Shown: positions 30,240-40,302, numbered from the stretch's first letter. The stretch is DNA of 51,148 nt from Colwellia sp. 39_35_sub15_T18 (GCA_002162675.1 MAAE01000009.1:1-51148); one strand, 5' to 3'. Made by a program: numbers and translations. The notes: generated from the sequence alone by a model not told the origin.

Positions 30240-30386
30240 CCCCGATTACAAATTTCAACTTGTTAATAACAGTTTAAAACGCCTATTACCGATACCATCG
30301 CTTTACTTTTCAAAGGTAGAAACTTGAAATGTACCTCCCTTTTCATGTTGTAGGTTTGGCTCATTCATTTTGAATGAGCCTTTTTT
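30240..30386 (+). ncRNA. Candidate small RNA 2 (tandem unit A)
   Basis: A unit ending in TTTCATGTTGTAGGTTTGGC and the hairpin GGCTCATTC/GAATGAGCC (30358-30380) plus T6. Near-identical wording recurs 208 bp on in unit B, including ATTACAA, CTCCCTTT and TTTTCATGTTGTAG. Both copies keep stem and T-run while the loops differ, which fits selection on RNA structure. The 5' limit is a guess. Confidence 0.55.
30358..30386 (+). terminator. Terminator of tandem unit A
   Basis: A 9-bp stem GGCTCATTC/GAATGAGCC around ATTTT, then TTTTTT. Confidence 0.88.
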
Positions 30387-30414
30387 ATTTATCACTACTC
30401 ACTTTAAGAGTATG

Positions 30415-30595
30415 CACATTACAAACTGTTACGGTTTCTATACAGTAAAAAACATTTACTCTCGCTATTATAAACACCTGTTCAGCGCTTCGCTTCTCCT
30501 AGCAATCAAGCATAAACAGTAGTGTTACTCCCTTTGTTAATATATTTTTCATGTTGTAGTTTTAGCTCATTCTTTATTGAATGAGCTTTTTTTTT
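30415..30595 (+). ncRNA. Candidate small RNA 3 (tandem unit B)
   Basis: Diverged second copy of unit A: ATTACAA near 30418, TACTCCCTTTG, TTTTTCATGTTGTAG (30545-30559), then AGCTCATTC/GAATGAGCT (30564-30587) and a T9 run. The terminal base pair changed from G-C to A-T on both sides, a compensatory change. It lies 90 bp before the M2 peptidase start, so read-through would be blocked. The 5' limit is a guess. Confidence 0.55.
30564..30595 (+). terminator. Terminator of tandem unit B
   Basis: A 9-bp stem AGCTCATTC/GAATGAGCT around a 6-nt loop, then a T9 run. Confidence 0.88.
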
Positions 30596-30684
30596 GCCTT
30601 TTATCTATTTACCTTGGCAGTCTTTGCATTCCCTATGAGTTTCAATATACTAATTTACACCTTACAACAGCCTTTTGAACTCAA

Positions 30685-32556
30685 ATGAAAAAAATAAAAA
30701 ACACCTTTAAGTTTACCGCTATTGCTTTAGTTGTTGCTGGCTCTTTAACTGCCTGCAGTCAAGAAAAAGCTAATGACAACACTGAGAATAACAACCCTAC
30801 TGCGAGTAATAACGTAGCCGCAACTAAAATACTTAACAGCCAAGATGTTCAAATATTTTTAGATGATGTCACTAAAGAAATGAAAGCGCTAGGCGTATCT
30901 GGCGCTCGCGCAGCATGGATTTATTCAAATTTTATTACTGAAGATACCGCTTCACTTGCCGCAGAAGCCGATCAAAAATCTACTGAAGCTGGTGTACGCT
31001 TTGCCGTGCAAGCAGCTACTTTTGATGATGTTGAAGTAACAACTACCCAACGCCGACAATTAAATATTCTTAAACAGTCATTAGTATTACCTGCGCCACA
31101 AGATTCAGAAAAATCTGCCGAGCTTGCTAAAATTGGTGCTGAATTAGGAAGTATTTACGGTAAAGGCTCTTACACCACTAAAGATGGCAATAAACTTAGC
31201 TTAGGCGAGATGACATCAACCATGGCGACATCACGTGATTATGATGAGCTATTAGATATGTGGCAGGGTTGGCGTGAAATTAGCCCACCAATGAAAACGT
31301 TATACACTCGTCAAGCTGAGCTCGCTAATGAGGGTGCTAATGGTTTAGGTTATAAAGATTTAGGCGCAATGTGGCGTTCAAACTATGATATGCCTGCTGA
31401 TGATTTTGCCAAAGAGCTAGACAGACTTTGGGGGCAAGTAAAGCCGTTGTATGATGATTTACATTGTTATGTGCGTAGCGAGCTTGGTAAAAAATACGGT
31501 GAAGACAAAGTTCCTCAAGATAAACCTATCCCAGCGCATTTATTAGGTAACATGTGGGCGCAATCTTGGGGGAATATTTACGATGTTGTCGCTCCTGAAA
31601 ACGCCGATCCCGGTTATGACGTGACTAAACAGTTAGCTGCACATGATTATGATGAAATAAAAATGGTTAAAGGCGCTGAGAAGTTTTTTACTTCCCTTGG
31701 TTTTGATGCCTTGCCAGAAACATTTTGGACACGTTCGTTATTTACTAAACCCGCTGACAGAGACGTAATTTGTCATGCCTCTGCCTGGGACTTAGACGCA
31801 AAAGATGATTTACGCATCAAAATGTGTATTCAAAAAACGGGTGAAGAGTTCTCGGTTATTCATCATGAATTAGGACATAACTTCTACCAACGTGCTTATA
31901 AAGAGCAGCCTGTTTACTTTCAAAACAGTGCTAACGATGGTTTTCATGAAGCCATTGGCGACACTATCGCCCTTTCAGTAACACCTAAATACTTAAAAGA
32001 AATTGGCTTAATTGACGCTATTCCCGATGAGTCAAAAGATATTGGTTTACTGATGAAAATGGCTTTAGATAAAGTAGCCTTTATTCCATTTGGTTTATTA
32101 GTGGATCAATGGCGTTGGAAAGTTTATTCAGGTGAAGTCACGCCTGAAAACTATAATACTGCTTGGTGGAAATTACGTGAGAAGTATCAAGGTGTTGCTG
32201 CGCCAATTGCGCGTGATGTCGATGCCTTTGATCCGGGAGCAAAATATCACGTTCCGGGTGGCGTTCCTTACAGCCGTTATTTCTTAGCACATATTCAACA
32301 ATTTGAATTTCACCGCGCCTTATGTGAAATTTCAGGTAACACCGACCCAATTCACCGTTGTTCAATTTACAACAACAAAGATGCAGGTAAAGCGCTTAAC
32401 ACTATGTTAGAAATGGGCTCTAGCCAACCATGGCAACAAGCTTATAAAGTACTCACAGGTAATGAGCAAATGGATGCTACCGCTATTTTAGATTACTTTG
32501 CGCCGCTTCATACTTGGTTAAAAGATAAAAACCAAGGTAAGCAGTGTGGTTTCTAA
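30685..32556 (+). CDS. M2 family peptidyl-dipeptidase, lipoprotein
   Basis: Zinc metallopeptidase related to angiotensin-converting enzyme, releasing dipeptides from peptide C-termini. The 623-residue protein has a lipoprotein signal with lipobox LTAC (Cys24), followed by an Asn-rich linker. The zinc motif is HELGH (394-398) with third ligand Glu422 in GFHEAIGD. Ser26 after the lipid Cys does not suggest inner-membrane retention, so the outer membrane is likely. It probably degrades peptides in the periplasm. It is monocistronic, with sRNA-like units upstream and a terminator downstream. Confidence 0.93.
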   Translation: MKKIKNTFKFTAIALVVAGSLTACSQEKANDNTENNNPTASNNVAATKILNSQDVQIFLDDVTKEMKALGVSGARAAWIYSNFITEDTASLAAEADQKSTEAGVRFAVQAATFDDVEVTTTQRRQLNILKQSLVLPAPQDSEKSAELAKIGAELGSIYGKGSYTTKDGNKLSLGEMTSTMATSRDYDELLDMWQGWREISPPMKTLYTRQAELANEGANGLGYKDLGAMWRSNYDMPADDFAKELDRLWGQVKPLYDDLHCYVRSELGKKYGEDKVPQDKPIPAHLLGNMWAQSWGNIYDVVAPENADPGYDVTKQLAAHDYDEIKMVKGAEKFFTSLGFDALPETFWTRSLFTKPADRDVICHASAWDLDAKDDLRIKMCIQKTGEEFSVIHHELGHNFYQRAYKEQPVYFQNSANDGFHEAIGDTIALSVTPKYLKEIGLIDAIPDESKDIGLLMKMALDKVAFIPFGLLVDQWRWKVYSGEVTPENYNTAWWKLREKYQGVAAPIARDVDAFDPGAKYHVPGGVPYSRYFLAHIQQFEFHRALCEISGNTDPIHRCSIYNNKDAGKALNTMLEMGSSQPWQQAYKVLTGNEQMDATAILDYFAPLHTWLKDKNQGKQCGF

Positions 32557-32600
32557 AAAACGGCAAAGTTAAAGCACTTATCAATAAGTAAAGAACAAGT

Positions 32601-32638
32601 AAAGAAGCCCTAATATCAACAATGTTAGGGCTTCTTTT
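32601..32638. terminator. Bidirectional terminator between the M2 peptidase and tyrR
   Basis: AAAGAAGCCCTAA pairs with TTAGGGCTTCTTT, with T-rich ends both ways. It serves both convergent genes. Confidence 0.9.
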
Positions 32639-32646
32639 AGTTATCA

Positions 32647-34224
32647 TTACTTAATTTCATACTTTCTTAATTTCATGGCAATTTTATTATGAGAAACATT
32701 TAACCTTTCAGCGAGCTTACGCGTAGTGGGAAACAAAGGATACAGTTGCCGCAGCAGCTTCTCTTCAAAGTCTGCTTGAGCAGTAATCCAATCTTTGTTT
32801 TGCCAATTACAACCTTGTATATGCTCATTTTTATTGGTTAATGCTTGATCATGCGGTGAAAATTTAGCTAAGGCTTGCTCTATATCTTTTACCTCGATCT
32901 GCTCATTAACACTTAATGCCACCACTGAAAATAAAACATTTTGCAGTTGACGAATATTACCTGGCCATTGATATATTTTTAACAGTGCTAATGCAGGCTC
33001 GGTTAGTTTTAGAGAAGTCATCAACCCCTGCGGCGCTTGTTTTACTTGTTTATTAGCATTATCAATAAAGTGCAATGCCAATAAAACAATATCATCAGCT
33101 CGCGCTCTTAATGGTGGTAAATCTAAATTGAGTACATTAAGGCGATAAAACAGATCTTCCCTAAAGGTTTGATTAACTATGCATTCAGCTAAGTTTTGAT
33201 GACTGGCACTGATAATTCTGACATTGGCATGTAGCTCTTTTGTTCCGCCTACACGGCGATATGAAAAATCTTGTAAAAAACGTAACAGTTTAGCTTGCAG
33301 GTAAACTGACATTTCAGCAATTTCATCTAAAAATATACTGCCACCTTCAGCTAATTCAATCAAGCCTGGCTTACCCGACTTTTTTGCGCCAGTAAAAGCG
33401 CCAGCACTGTAACCAAATAACTCACTTTCGAGTAAATTCTCTGGCAAAGCGGCACAGTTTATCGCCAAAAATGGCGCTTTGGCGCGATCACTTTTTTGAT
33501 GTAAAGCTCGCGCAACCAGCTCCTTACCGGTACCCGTTTCGCCACTAATTAATACCGGTAAATCAAGCTTAGCAAAACGCTCACCTTGTTTTTTAATCAA
33601 AAGGATTTTAGCTGAATTACCAATGATATTTTCAAAACTATGATCTTGATGGCTTTGCATTATCGCTAGTTGCCTACCCACTGTTTTCATAGATCGTAAG
33701 GTGATCATAGCGCCTGTTAACTGTTTATGGTGGCTAATAACAGGGTTAATATCAGCTAAATATGTCTTACCATTAAACGATAAAGAATGTGTACTCGCTT
33801 TATCGGTTAGTAAACTTTGCACTTTTTGTTCAATAAAAACTTCTATTCGCTGCCCTACCAAATTAATAGCATCGGCCCATTTACCTTTAGATAGTAATTT
33901 TTTTGTCGCTGAATTTACCGCTAAAATAATGCCTTGATGATCGATATCAATAATAGGGTCTGGAATTCTATCTAGTAGCATTTGTAGATGATTTTCTCGC
34001 TGCTCAATAGGCAATAAAGCAATTTCTTTTATGCTAATAATGCCGAGAATATTTGCTAAACAATCACTAATATCAACCAGCTTAATATTTTCATGCTCTA
34101 TATGAGCAAAAGTAAAACAAGCCGTAACTTCAACCGCTTTCAAATTCCACGCTTGCTGCGAAAATGCCGTTAAAATTTCTTGACTAATACCTATTCTATC
34201 GCTTGATTGAATTTCAATTCGCAT
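32647..34224 (-). CDS. tyrR: TyrR/PhhR-type sigma-54 activator
   Basis: Regulator of aromatic and related amino-acid genes. The 525 residues comprise an ACT domain (1-75), a PAS domain (about 78-185), an AAA+ domain with Walker A GETGTGKE (228-235) and IFLDEI (297-302), and a C-terminal Fis-type HTH ([20 protein letters not shown]). GAFTGA at 275-280 is intact, unlike E. coli TyrR, so it should activate sigma-54 polymerase as PhhR does. The ATG at 34224 (MRIEIQ) was chosen by alignment with TyrR and a GGCGG upstream. Two TyrR-box-like sites lie just upstream. It is divergent from methionine gamma-lyase. Confidence 0.92.
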   Translation of the reverse strand: MRIEIQSSDRIGISQEILTAFSQQAWNLKAVEVTACFTFAHIEHENIKLVDISDCLANILGIISIKEIALLPIEQRENHLQMLLDRIPDPIIDIDHQGIILAVNSATKKLLSKGKWADAINLVGQRIEVFIEQKVQSLLTDKASTHSLSFNGKTYLADINPVISHHKQLTGAMITLRSMKTVGRQLAIMQSHQDHSFENIIGNSAKILLIKKQGERFAKLDLPVLISGETGTGKELVARALHQKSDRAKAPFLAINCAALPENLLESELFGYSAGAFTGAKKSGKPGLIELAEGGSIFLDEIAEMSVYLQAKLLRFLQDFSYRRVGGTKELHANVRIISASHQNLAECIVNQTFREDLFYRLNVLNLDLPPLRARADDIVLLALHFIDNANKQVKQAPQGLMTSLKLTEPALALLKIYQWPGNIRQLQNVLFSVVALSVNEQIEVKDIEQALAKFSPHDQALTNKNEHIQGCNWQNKDWITAQADFEEKLLRQLYPLFPTTRKLAERLNVSHNKIAMKLRKYEIK

Positions 34225-34242
34225 AACTGCCGCCACAACCAT

Positions 34243-34260
34243 TGTAATAAAAATAACACA
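34243..34260. promoter_or_regulatory. TyrR box-like site 1
   Basis: TGTAAT-N6-AACACA: one strong half and one weak half of the TyrR consensus TGTAAA-N6-TTTACA. It is adjacent to the second box and 19 bp from the tyrR start, so it is a candidate autoregulatory site. Confidence 0.45.
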
Positions 34261-34277
34261 GTAATAGTATTATTACA
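34260..34277. promoter_or_regulatory. TyrR box-like site 2
   Basis: AGTAAT-AGTATT-ATTACA is a near-palindrome with the TyrR-box spacing. Together with site 1 it makes a tandem pair over the probable tyrR promoter. Confidence 0.5.
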
Positions 34278-34350
34278 AAGCCATTAAGTCTATAGTTTAA
34301 TAGGTGATTATTGCAGTTTTTATTTATTCTTATCAATATTTGCAGTCATT

Positions 34351-34368
34351 TGTAATAAATAAATTACA
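34351..34368. promoter_or_regulatory. TyrR box, upstream activator site of methionine gamma-lyase
   Basis: TGTAATAAATAAATTACA is a TGTAAT-N6-ATTACA palindrome with perfect arms. It matches TyrR-box spacing and lies about 63 bp upstream of the -24 element, a normal distance for a sigma-54 enhancer. Confidence 0.7.
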
Positions 34369-34430
34369 GTCAAGAAAAAAACATTTCACTAATCAGGTTA
34401 AGCTACTGATATTAAAAAATAAAATATACT

Positions 34431-34446
34431 TGGCAATTGGTTTGCA
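34431..34446 (+). promoter_or_regulatory. Sigma-54 promoter of methionine gamma-lyase
   Basis: TGGCAATTGGTTTGCA matches the -24/-12 consensus TGGCAC-N5-TTGCW. GG and GC are at the required spacing and only two of the fixed bases are off. Transcription would start near 34457, 42 nt before the ATG. Confidence 0.8.
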
Positions 34447-34498
34447 TTATTAACTTTCACTATATGCAAATACACCCGTAATTATATTTGAGATTTTA

Positions 34499-35752
34499 AT
34501 GAATAATAACAATAATGCTTTTAATCGAAAAACAGCCATAGAAACGCAAGCCATTCACGCTGGTCGTATTAATGATGAACAGTTTGGCTCATTAGCAACG
34601 CCGCTTTATCAAACTTCAACCTTTATTTTTGATAGCGCTCAGCAAGGTGCTGAGCGATTCGCTGGCGAGAGTGAAGGCTTTATTTACACCCGCTTAGGCA
34701 ACCCAACCACACGTCAATTAGAAATGCGTGTCGCCGCCATGGAAGGCATGGAAGATGCCGCCGCAACAGCTACTGGCATGGCCGCAGTTTCAGCAGCTTT
34801 ATTAACTAACTTGCAGGCTGGTGATCATATGATTTCTTCAAAAGCCGTTTATGGCTGCTCCTTTGCATTAATGAATCATATATTGAAAAAATTTGCTATT
34901 GAAGTGACCTTTGTTGATATGACAGAGCCTGAAAATATTAACGACGCGGTTCAAGAAAACACTAAACTGATCTTTTTAGAAACACCAATAAATCCAAATT
35001 TAGTGGTGCTTGATTTAGAAAAAATTTGCGCCATAGCTAAAAAGCATCAATTGCTGTCAGTAATTGATAATACTTTTCTAACACCTGTATTACAGCAGCC
35101 GGCAAAATTTGGTGCAGATATTGTCATTCATAGCGCAACCAAGTATTTAAATGGTCATGGCGATGTTGTTGCCGGTATTGTTTGCGCTAGCAATGAAATG
35201 ATCAGCGATATAAAATTAACCACTTTAAAAGATATTGGCGCTACCATGAGCCCACACGATGCGTGGCTGATCTTACGGGGTATCAAAACCCTACCAATCA
35301 GAATGGAGCGTCACTGTAGTAACGCACAAAGCGTGGCTGAATTTTTAGAGCAACACCAAGCGGTTAGTCAAGTTTATTACCCGGGTTTAACATCTCACCC
35401 CGGTCATCAATTTATTGGCAAGCAAATGAAAGCCGCTGGTGGTGTTATTGCCTTTGAATTAAATACTGATCTAAAAGGTGGCGCTGATTTTATCGATAGC
35501 ATGCAGCTATTTTCAATTGCGGTGAGTTTGGGTGATGCTGAGTCATTAATTCAGCACCCTGCCTCTATGACGCATTCACCGTATGAGCCACAAGAGCGTG
35601 CTCAGGCAGGCATTACCGATTCATTAATCAGAATTTCAGTTGGGCTAGAAAATGTTGATGATATTATTGCCGATTTACGCCAAGCACTTGCCAAGGTAAA
35701 GATACTAAGAACAAACGTACTCGAAGCAAAAAAGGCAGATAATGCTGCCTAA
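34499..35752 (+). CDS. megL: Methionine gamma-lyase
   Basis: PLP enzyme of the cystathionine lyase fold that splits methionine to methanethiol, 2-oxobutyrate and ammonia. It has 417 residues. PLP Lys215 is in HSATKYLNGHGD. The methionine gamma-lyase signature VYGCSF has Tyr118 and Cys120, the residue (Cys116 in P. putida) that separates this group from cystathionine gamma-lyases. The Asn-rich leader MNNNNN precedes the fold. Expression is probably from the sigma-54 promoter under the divergent TyrR/PhhR protein. Cystathionine or homocysteine activity cannot be excluded from sequence. Confidence 0.9.
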   Translation: MNNNNNAFNRKTAIETQAIHAGRINDEQFGSLATPLYQTSTFIFDSAQQGAERFAGESEGFIYTRLGNPTTRQLEMRVAAMEGMEDAAATATGMAAVSAALLTNLQAGDHMISSKAVYGCSFALMNHILKKFAIEVTFVDMTEPENINDAVQENTKLIFLETPINPNLVVLDLEKICAIAKKHQLLSVIDNTFLTPVLQQPAKFGADIVIHSATKYLNGHGDVVAGIVCASNEMISDIKLTTLKDIGATMSPHDAWLILRGIKTLPIRMERHCSNAQSVAEFLEQHQAVSQVYYPGLTSHPGHQFIGKQMKAAGGVIAFELNTDLKGGADFIDSMQLFSIAVSLGDAESLIQHPASMTHSPYEPQERAQAGITDSLIRISVGLENVDDIIADLRQALAKVKILRTNVLEAKKADNAA

Positions 35753-35773
35753 TGTGATTTATTGATGATGAGT

Positions 35774-36268
35774 TTAAAGAGAGGCTAAAATAATCGATAA
35801 TTTTGGTAATAGTTTATCCTTTAAAGTCACCAACTCATCATTTGAATAGGGGGTTAACGCCTGTTGCCCCCAAATAGGCTTAGGCCAACTAACATCTTTT
35901 TTATAACGCACTACATGATGCAGATGTAATTGTTCAACGACATTCCCCAATGCAGCAACATTCATTTTATCACCGGAAAATACTTGCATAAGCAATTCAC
36001 TTAATAAGCTCGACTCATTTAACAATTGCTGCTGCTGTTGCCAATCTAATTGATAAATATCAGTAATATCATTAACTTTTGGCACTAAAATAAACCAAGG
36101 ATAAGCACTATCATTACACAATAATAATTTGCATAACGGAAAGTCCGCTAATTCAAAGCAGTCATTAGCTAGTTGTGGATGCAAAGTAAAAGGCATATCT
36201 TGCTTAGTCAGCTTTATTTCTTTCGTTGTTTCTTTAGTGGTTTCTTGAATTATTTCTTTAGACATCAT
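35774..36268 (-). CDS. HIT family protein
   Basis: Histidine-triad nucleotide hydrolase-like protein of 164 residues. The triad stretch is QLHLHHVVRYKKD, a variant of HxHxH found in the gammaproteobacterial branch with a following W-P-x-P-x-WG (SWPKPIWG). The first 25 residues are Thr/Lys/Glu-rich with a repeated TTKET and may not be structured. It starts 2 nt beyond the ylqF stop, with AAGG inside the ylqF end, so the two are coupled. The substrate is unknown. Confidence 0.85.
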   Translation of the reverse strand: MMSKEIIQETTKETTKEIKLTKQDMPFTLHPQLANDCFELADFPLCKLLLCNDSAYPWFILVPKVNDITDIYQLDWQQQQQLLNESSLLSELLMQVFSGDKMNVAALGNVVEQLHLHHVVRYKKDVSWPKPIWGQQALTPYSNDELVTLKDKLLPKLSIILASL

Positions 36269-36270
36269 TA

Positions 36271-37203
36271 TTACCTTTTGTTCTTTCTACCACGACCACG
36301 CGCTAATTTTTTGGCTTCACGAGCGGCAACTTTTTTCGCTTCTAACTCGGCAAAATGTTTATTCTCTTTTTCAATGTTTTCGGGCATTTCAAAGGTAATA
36401 GCACCTAAGGTTTTATTCCTTATTTCATTGATTAAAATCACTGAGGCTTTGTGCATATCAACATGACCACCACTGCGCACACAACTGCGTTTGCGGCCAA
36501 TCGCTTCAATTAACTCTTCTTCATGTTGAGGCAATGCCTCCAACTTATAACGATCCATGACCCGCTCAGGGTAGGTTTTAAGTAAGTACTCGGCGGCAAA
36601 ATAAGCAATATCATCATGATCAAAGGCGGTATCTTTTACCGCGCCCGAAACAGCTAAGCGATAACCACTATTTTCATTAGCAATTTTTGGCCATAACATA
36701 CCGGGAGTGTCAAAAAGGTATAATCCTTCTTCTAAACGAATGCGCTGTTGCCCTTTGGTTACGGCGGGCTCATTACCTACTTTTGCTTTCGCTTTTCCCA
36801 CTAGCGTATTGATCAAGGTTGATTTGCCGACATTAGGTATCCCCATGATCACCGCATTAATTTGCTTACCTTCTTCATTTTTATTTGGCACTAATTTTTT
36901 AATTAACGCAGGAATAGTTTTAGCGATTGCAGAGTTTTCAGTGGTTAAAGCAATCGCTTTAACATTATGCTGAGATTCTAAATACTCAAGCCACAGCTTA
37001 GTTTTTTCAGCATCGGCCAAATCACTTTTATTAAGAATTTTAATGAGCGGCTTATCACCTCTTATTTCAGTGATCATAGGATTTTCACTGCTAAAAGGTA
37101 AACGTGCATCACACACTTCAATAACGACATCAATTTGCGGCAAAATTTCTTTAATTTCTTTTTGCGCTTTATGCATATGGCCGGGAAACCAGTTAATTGC
37201 CAT
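36271..37203 (-). CDS. ylqF: Ribosome biogenesis GTPase YlqF (RbgA)
   Basis: Circularly permuted GTPase that promotes late 50S assembly. In the 310 residues, G4 NKSD (58-61) comes before G1 GIPNVGKST (121-129) and G3 DTPG (165-168), the permuted order. The N-terminus WFPGHMHKAQKEI is the family signature. A basic tail (KKLARGRGRKNKR) may bind rRNA. It is translationally coupled to the HIT gene downstream. Confidence 0.95.
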   Translation of the reverse strand: MAINWFPGHMHKAQKEIKEILPQIDVVIEVCDARLPFSSENPMITEIRGDKPLIKILNKSDLADAEKTKLWLEYLESQHNVKAIALTTENSAIAKTIPALIKKLVPNKNEEGKQINAVIMGIPNVGKSTLINTLVGKAKAKVGNEPAVTKGQQRIRLEEGLYLFDTPGMLWPKIANENSGYRLAVSGAVKDTAFDHDDIAYFAAEYLLKTYPERVMDRYKLEALPQHEEELIEAIGRKRSCVRSGGHVDMHKASVILINEIRNKTLGAITFEMPENIEKENKHFAELEAKKVAAREAKKLARGRGRKNKR

Positions 37204-37375
37204 AAAAATCCTAGTGGTAGTTAAACTTATCGGTAGATTTTAGCAAGCTTTAACTATAGGACAAAGGCTTTACCGTTTTTCTGAGCAAATTTTATCCATA
37301 ACCATTAAACTTTTTTCAATTGCTGCCGATTAAACACCCAACAGTTGCAGATAAAACAGCCAAGGGTATAACTTA

Positions 37376-37702
37376 ATGAATTATGTAGCTATATATGGAT
37401 ATAAAAACGAGTTAGCTTATGTCAGCCATATTGCGCAAACAAGTAAATCAGTTAGAGATAAAAGACAAAAAAATCAACAAAGCGAATTACTCGTTAGTGA
37501 TTATATTAATGATCTTGATTCAGATGCATCAATATTAATAGCGTGTATGAACACAACTATATGGCAAGGTGAAAAATGGCAAGGTAAAAATCGGCGTGCA
37601 GGTAATGATAGACGTGAAATAAACCTAAGCAGAGGACGCTATCTTGAGTCTCACTCGACAAAAGATCGCCGTTATAGTACTGAACTATACGTAAAAACCT
37701 AG
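37376..37702 (+). CDS. Small hypothetical protein with NRRAGNDRR motif
   Basis: A 108-residue soluble protein I do not recognise. It has no signal peptide or membrane segment. The C-terminal half is rich in Arg/Asp with NRRAGNDRREINLSRGR and DRRYS, a motif style seen in small uncharacterised proteins of Alteromonadales. It is convergent with the AraC gene, and the two stops abut at 37702/37703. Function unknown; it may bind nucleic acid (inference from charge). Confidence 0.6.
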   Translation: MNYVAIYGYKNELAYVSHIAQTSKSVRDKRQKNQQSELLVSDYINDLDSDASILIACMNTTIWQGEKWQGKNRRAGNDRREINLSRGRYLESHSTKDRRYSTELYVKT

Positions 37703-38614
37703 CTAATTCGCTAAATTTCTCATTTGATATTGTCGAGGCGTTAAGCCATGAAATTGTTTAAAACAGCGACTAAAGTGGCTAGCATTATTAAAGCCAAGCT
37801 CAAAGCAAGTGAGTGTGATTTGTTGGCCTTGTTTGATATGTAGTGCCGCTTTCTTTAAACGTAATTGCTGCTGAAACGCCATAGGACTGCAACCAAAATG
37901 AATACGAAATTCATTAAAAAACTTCGTTCTGCCCATACAGGCAATACTTGCTAACATATCAATATCTAAACATTCTCCTAAATTCTTTTCAATGTAACTC
38001 ACGGCAGCGGTTAAACCATTCTTGTCAGGTTGCTGCTGACAAAACGACAGCATAAAATCTCGGGTTTGGTGACGTAATAATCTGATGGTTAACTCAGAAA
38101 CAGCTAAAGAGATCATCGCACTTCGATCTTGATGATTTTCACTGTAAATTTGAACGATTCTATTTAACAAACCTTGAGTTTGACTCGTGTGATGAGTATG
38201 CACAAGTTGAGGATTATAGTGCCAATGCCCAAACGTTTGATTAATTGGAGAGCTTTCATTCAAGCTGCCCGCAATCTGATTAATTCTGTCCGTTGAAATT
38301 TCAATGGCTAAACAAGTGGTCGGTTTGGCTAATTGCGCGGTTGGAAAGTCTATCTTAACCAAACTGTCTGGCGCCATCACGAAAGATTCATGAGGCAAAA
38401 ATTCACTATTAAAATGATCCTCATCACTATGCATCACTTTTTTTCCTGTCACCATAGCGCAGAATAATAATTGATCAGACCTTAGTTGCACACTCTCTGC
38501 TTGTTCATAAGTATCATATATACTCAGCTCAGATTCAGGACCGGCAAAAACCACTTTGTTTTCAACAAGCACTTGGGGTGAACTTCTTTTATTGTCGATG
38601 TGCTGTGAGATCAT
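37703..38614 (-). CDS. AraC family transcriptional regulator
   Basis: A 303-residue regulator with a C-terminal double HTH (about 205-300): CLDIDMLASIACMGRTKFFNEFRIHFG and LTCFELGFNNASHFSRCFKQFHGLTPRQYQ in outline. The N-terminal sensor half resembles no named group clearly. It is divergent from the aldehyde dehydrogenase (140-bp gap) and likely controls it. This pairing is common for alcohol or aldehyde catabolism in Pseudomonas and relatives. Confidence 0.9.
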   Translation of the reverse strand: MISQHIDNKRSSPQVLVENKVVFAGPESELSIYDTYEQAESVQLRSDQLLFCAMVTGKKVMHSDEDHFNSEFLPHESFVMAPDSLVKIDFPTAQLAKPTTCLAIEISTDRINQIAGSLNESSPINQTFGHWHYNPQLVHTHHTSQTQGLLNRIVQIYSENHQDRSAMISLAVSELTIRLLRHQTRDFMLSFCQQQPDKNGLTAAVSYIEKNLGECLDIDMLASIACMGRTKFFNEFRIHFGCSPMAFQQQLRLKKAALHIKQGQQITLTCFELGFNNASHFSRCFKQFHGLTPRQYQMRNLAN

Positions 38615-38753
38615 GGTGGCTTTTAATCTTATTGTTAATAAAAATATGAACTGGTAGATAAGTTTTTTGAATTTTCAGCATAGTTAAACTACACCTTAGT
38701 AACTAAAGTAAATCGACTTGATAAATAAAACAACTAAAAAGTGAGAAATTATT

Positions 38754-40274
38754 ATGATATATGCAGCACCTGGCAGTGAAGGTTCAGTGATGAATTTTAA
38801 AAAACGCTATCAAAATTTTATTGGAGGACAGTGGGTTGAGCCCACAAACGGTATTTACTTCGACAATATTAGCCCTATAAACGGTAAAGTATTTTGTCAA
38901 ATTCCTCGCTCAGATGCCGCTGATATTGAATTAGCACTTGATGCCGCACACAAAGCTAAGGATGCTTGGGGCACAACTTCTGCGACCGACCGTTCAAATA
39001 TACTGTTAAAAATTGCCGACAAAATTGAGCAAAATATTGAGATACTCGCGGTTGCCGATACTTGGGATAATGGCAAGCCGATACGCGAAACGTTAGCAGC
39101 AGATATTCCATTAGCCATGGATCACTTTCGTTACTTCGCCGGCTGTTTACGCGCCCAAGAAGGCTCTATTAGTGAAATAGATGAGAATACTGTTTCTTAC
39201 CATTTTCACGAACCCTTAGGTGTGGTTGGGCAAATCATTCCTTGGAATTTCCCTCTTTTAATGGCTGCATGGAAATTAGCGCCAGCATTAGCAGCAGGTA
39301 ACTGTGTTGTAATGAAGCCTGCTGAGCAAACACCGGCATCAATTTTGGTACTCATGGAATTAATAGGAGACTTACTACCCGCTGGCGTACTTAATATTGT
39401 TAACGGTTACGGTAAAGAAGCAGGCGAAGCATTAGCGACAAGTAAACGTATTGCAAAAATAGCCTTTACTGGCTCAACGCCTGTTGGCTCTCATATTTTA
39501 AAATGCGCCGCCGAAAACATTATTCCTTCAACGGTTGAGTTAGGTGGAAAATCACCCAATATTTTCTTCAATGACGTCATTGACAAAGAAGACGCGTATT
39601 TAAGTAAGTGTATTGAAGGGGCAATACTGGCTTATTTCAACCAAGGTGAAGTGTGTACTTGCCCGTCAAGGTTATTAATACAAGAAGACGCTTACCCTAA
39701 GTTTTTAGAAATGATGATTGAGCGCACGAAAGCGATTAAGCGTGGTAACCCGTTAGATACCGAAACCATGGTGGGCGCACAAGTTTCAAAGGCACAATTT
39801 GATAAAATTTTATCCTATATTGATATTGGTAAAAATGAAGGTGCACAAGTATTAATGGGGGGTGAAATAGAACAAGTATCAAGTAATATTAACGATGGCT
39901 ATTATATTCAGCCGACACTACTTAAAGGGACTAATGATATGCGGGTTTTCCAAGAAGAAATTTTTGGCCCGGTTATTTCTGTCACTACCTTTAAAGATGA
40001 AGCCGAAGCTTTAGCCATCGCCAATGATTCTGAATTTGGTTTAGGCGCAGGCGTATGGACGCGTGATACTAACCTTGCTTATAGAATGGGACGTAAAATT
40101 CAAGCAGGTAGAGTATGGACTAACTGCTATCACCTCTATCCGGCTCACGCCGCATTTGGGGGTTATAAAAAATCAGGCATTGGTCGTGAAAACCACAAAA
40201 TGGCATTAGAGCATTATCAACAAACTAAAAACTTATTAGTAAGTTATGATGTTAATCCATTAGGTTTCTTCTAA
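38754..40274 (+). CDS. NAD-dependent aldehyde dehydrogenase (ExaC/AldB-like)
   Basis: Oxidises aldehydes such as acetaldehyde to acids. The 506 residues start [10 protein letters not shown] like ExaC-type enzymes of the same length. The active site has Glu262 in [10 protein letters not shown] and Cys301 in [12 protein letters not shown]. The NAD-binding GSTPVG (240-245) is present. The C-terminal [10 protein letters not shown] is typical. GTGAG lies upstream of the ATG. Likely regulated by the divergent AraC protein. A terminator follows. Confidence 0.93.
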   Translation: MIYAAPGSEGSVMNFKKRYQNFIGGQWVEPTNGIYFDNISPINGKVFCQIPRSDAADIELALDAAHKAKDAWGTTSATDRSNILLKIADKIEQNIEILAVADTWDNGKPIRETLAADIPLAMDHFRYFAGCLRAQEGSISEIDENTVSYHFHEPLGVVGQIIPWNFPLLMAAWKLAPALAAGNCVVMKPAEQTPASILVLMELIGDLLPAGVLNIVNGYGKEAGEALATSKRIAKIAFTGSTPVGSHILKCAAENIIPSTVELGGKSPNIFFNDVIDKEDAYLSKCIEGAILAYFNQGEVCTCPSRLLIQEDAYPKFLEMMIERTKAIKRGNPLDTETMVGAQVSKAQFDKILSYIDIGKNEGAQVLMGGEIEQVSSNINDGYYIQPTLLKGTNDMRVFQEEIFGPVISVTTFKDEAEALAIANDSEFGLGAGVWTRDTNLAYRMGRKIQAGRVWTNCYHLYPAHAAFGGYKKSGIGRENHKMALEHYQQTKNLLVSYDVNPLGFF

Positions 40275-40302
40275 CCAACAGAAATCTTTACATTGCGACG
40301 CA

